Part shown: in pieces, positions 62,119 through 64,000 of the stretch
Layout: each line of letters starts with the position of its first letter
How positions within the stretch are numbered: the stretch's first letter is position 1
Assembly (NCBI GenBank): GCA_017307505.1
Contig: JAFKEE010000059.1
Span: 1 to 64,000, forward strand
DNA from: Acidobacteriota bacterium
GTDB taxonomy: Bacteria > Acidobacteriota > Terriglobia > Bryobacterales > Bryobacteraceae
Length of the DNA stretch: 64,000 nt
Direction of reading: 5' to 3'
The notes under the pieces: model-generated
Database searches by the model: none
Seen by the model: the letters and a program-made list of their open reading frames with translations, nothing else
What the model was told of the DNA's origin: nothing
Made by a program: the position numbers and the translations under genes

Positions 62119-64000
62119 GAAGGGATCCCGGAACCACAGGGAATAGAAAAGGAGAAGGTCGCGCCGGGCCCGTCATTGGGCTCCGCCCAAAGCCGGCCTC
62201 GATGCATTTCGATGATGGAGCGGCTGATCGACAACCCGACGCCCATTCCGTTACTTTTCGTGGTGTAAAAGGACTCGAAGAGCTTTTCGGTGTTGGGCTG
62301 GTCGAGACCGGCGCCGGCATCCCGGACGCTGAGCCGGACGTTGGCGTTGGGCTCGCATTCGGTACGGATCAGCACGCGCCGCGGCCGGTCATGGACTTCG
62401 GCCATGGCATCGGAGGCGTTACGGAGCAGGTTCAGGATCACCTGCTGCAATTGGACCCGGTCGCCATGGACAGGCGGCAGGTCCTCCGCCAAGTCCAGTT
62501 GCACGGCCACCCGGTTGCTTTGGAGTTCGTTGAGTGACAGCGTAATTACCTCCCGCGCCGCCTCGTTCAGATCCATCCTTTCGGGGCTGAAATCGCCTTT
62601 CCGGAACAGTGCGCGCAACCGGGTGACCACCTGGGAGGCCCGGTTGCCATCGCGAATCGTCCGCCTCGCGGTTTCGCGCGCTCCGTCGACATTGGGCGGA
62701 TCAGCATCCAGCATCCGCAAGCAGGTGCCGGCGTTGGTAATGATGCCCGACAGCGGCTGATTCACTTCGTGGGCGATGGACGCGGTCAGCGCGTTGAGAG
62801 AGGTCACGCGCGAGACATGCGCAAGATCGGAACGCGCTTTGTTGAGGGCTTCCTGGGCAAGCCAGCGCTGCGTGACATCCTGGATTGCGCCGATATACTC
62901 GCTGTGCCCATTCACCCCGCGAGTCTCATTCGAGGTCGTGTGCAGGTACTTCAATGATCCGTCCGGCATCTGGAGGCGGAACTGGCAATCGAGCCCGGCC
63001 CCTGCGTTGCGCGCCTCGTGGATGCGCTCGGCCACCATCGCCAGATCATCGGGATGGACCCGGCTGGCGATCCGCTCCAGCGTGAGGGGCGTACCCGGGT
63101 CCAGCCCGAAGATCCGGTACGCTTCGGCGGAGAAGGCGATCCGGTTGGTATCGACAGACCACGAGAAACTACCTGTCGCGCTCAGCCGTTGCGCCTCGGC
63201 GAGAAACGCGTCATTGCGGCGCAATTCCTCTTCCGCCCGCTTCCGGCCCTCAATCTCGATATTGGTGCCGTACCACTTCACAATCGCGCCCGTCTCGTCA
63301 CGGAGCGGATCGGCCCGGAAGAGAAACCAGCGATAGACCCCGTCGTGCCGCCGGAGTCGGGCTTCCACATCGACCGAGGAACCCGAGTTCAGGGCGGCCT
63401 GCCAGTATTGCAGCAGGCCGTTCGCGTCTTCGGGATGAATCGCCACGGCCCAGCCGAACCCAAGCGCCTGTTCTTCCGTGAGGCCGGTGAAGTCCAGCCA
63501 CCGCCGGCTGAGGAATTCGACGAAACCGGTGGCATCCGTCGACCAGGACAGCGTCGGGATGGTATCGATGATCAGCTTTAGGTCCTTCTCCCGGCTGGCC
63601 AGCGCCTCCTCCGCGCGCTTGCGATCCTCAATGTCGGTGCTGGTTCCGTACCAGCGGAGGATGCGCCCGGATTCATCGCGAAAGGGTTCAGCCCGGATGA
63701 GAAACCAGCGGTAGACTCCGTCGTGGCGCCGGATGCGGGCCTCGGTTTCGTCGGGCAGGCCGGCGGTCAACACCTCTTCCCATTTCTTCATCAGCCCTGG
63801 CAGGTCTTCCGGGTGGAAGACGGACATCCAGCCCCAGCCCTGCGACTCCTCCGGGGGGACGCCGGTGTGCGCATGCCATGCTTTGCTGATGAACTGATTG
63901 GAGCCGTCCGGCAGCATGCACCACACGAAGGCCGGAATGGTGTCGATGATGAGTTTGAGATTGCTCTCGCTCTTCTGAAGCTCTTCATTGGCGGATGCCA
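62115..64000 (-). CDS. Multi-PAS sensor histidine kinase, partial
   Basis: At least 628 residues; the frame is open to the right window edge (ASANEELQKSESNLKLIIDT), so the start is outside. Three PAS domains of the PAS_3 type are visible, two with nearly the same text (RRHDGVYRWFLIRAEPFRDE; RRHDGVYRWFLFRADPLRDE). The kinase core has the phosphorylated His in SIAHEVNQPLSGIITNAGTC, ATP-binding LLRNASDAMAE, RDAGAGLDQ and GMGVGLSISRSIIEMHRGRL. No membrane helices are seen in this part. The last gene of the window; it controls the coupled response regulator. Confidence 0.93.
   Translation of the reverse strand, partial: ASANEELQKSESNLKLIIDTIPAFVWCMLPDGSNQFISKAWHAHTGVPPEESQGWGWMSVFHPEDLPGLMKKWEEVLTAGLPDETEARIRRHDGVYRWFLIRAEPFRDESGRILRWYGTSTDIEDRKRAEEALASREKDLKLIIDTIPTLSWSTDATGFVEFLSRRWLDFTGLTEEQALGFGWAVAIHPEDANGLLQYWQAALNSGSSVDVEARLRRHDGVYRWFLFRADPLRDETGAIVKWYGTNIEIEGRKRAEEELRRNDAFLAEAQRLSATGSFSWSVDTNRIAFSAEAYRIFGLDPGTPLTLERIASRVHPDDLAMVAERIHEARNAGAGLDCQFRLQMPDGSLKYLHTTSNETRGVNGHSEYIGAIQDVTQRWLAQEALNKARSDLAHVSRVTSLNALTASIAHEVNQPLSGIITNAGTCLRMLDADPPNVDGARETARRTIRDGNRASQVVTRLRALFRKGDFSPERMDLNEAAREVITLSLNELQSNRVAVQLDLAEDLPPVHGDRVQLQQVILNLLRNASDAMAEVHDRPRRVLIRTECEPNANVRLSVRDAGAGLDQPNTEKLFESFYTTKSNGMGVGLSISRSIIEMHRGRLWAEPNDGPGATFSFSIPCGSGIPS

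Overview
The window looks like chromosomal DNA of a soil-type Acidobacteriota, most likely the Bryobacterales/Solibacter group. This is inferred from gene style, not from a marker gene. The pointers are high GC, a 1171-residue TonB-dependent receptor with an N-terminal carboxypeptidase-like domain, a very large TPR protein ending in the acidobacterial VWFA-related domain, many Tat-exported oxidoreductases (Gfo/Idh/MocA, aldo/keto reductase, sugar isomerase), an N-terminal cytochrome c fused to a PQQ propeller, and plant-polysaccharide hydrolases. No rRNA, tRNA, CRISPR array or phage module was recognised.

Layout. 1-5361 is an accessory island bounded by mobile elements: an IS21-type end cutting an ISNCY-type transposase remnant at the left, and an IS4-family element at the right with inverted repeats and an exact 9-bp target duplication. 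Between them lie an exported Het-C/VWA protein and a small lipoprotein. 5778-8457 is a ribosome/RNA repair locus: a candidate 31-codon leader ORF, an unrecognised 245-residue protein, RtcB ligase and the release-factor homologue PrfH. 8833-13857 holds the TPR/VWA protein and a soluble chemoreceptor-bacteriohemerythrin pair. 14472-22114 holds a sugar-isomerase-like protein and a four-gene operon (dienelactone hydrolase, SnoaL-like protein, glycine-rich repeat protein, altered metallopeptidase) divergent from a STAND-type ATPase regulator. 22177-25302 carries an ArsR-SRPBCC pair and small proteins. 25762-31579 is exported redox metabolism: a Gfo/Idh/MocA plus PQQ-dehydrogenase pair, a sulfite-oxidase-like molybdoenzyme with a cytochrome b partner, and a nitronate monooxygenase.

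31817-42419 includes two hypothetical exported proteins, an aldo/keto reductase, a divergent GH5/GH43 pair, a cupin, a complete hipBA toxin-antitoxin module with three operator-like palindromes, and an enolase-superfamily sugar-acid dehydratase. 42432-48168 is a tightly overlapping six-gene minus-strand operon that resembles Escherichia coli ynbABCD plus a PlsC-type acyltransferase and an unknown membrane protein, so a complete but undefined phospholipid-modifying route. A sigma-54 activator without a sensory domain lies just upstream of it on the same strand. 49520-58390 holds a VOC protein, a Tat-exported metallo-beta-lactamase-fold protein, the TonB receptor, a GNAT, a serine beta-lactamase-like hydrolase and an HTH_42 winged-helix protein. 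58420-61634 is a divergent oxyR-katG peroxide unit with a signal-peptide KatG. The window ends in a single-domain response regulator and a multi-PAS histidine kinase that runs off the right edge.

The strongest leads are the unknown protein and leader ORF tied to rtcB-prfH, the extended ynb-type lipid operon, the Het-C/VWA island between insertion sequences, the metallopeptidase whose first zinc ligand is replaced by Gln, and several promoters placed so that translation would be leaderless.
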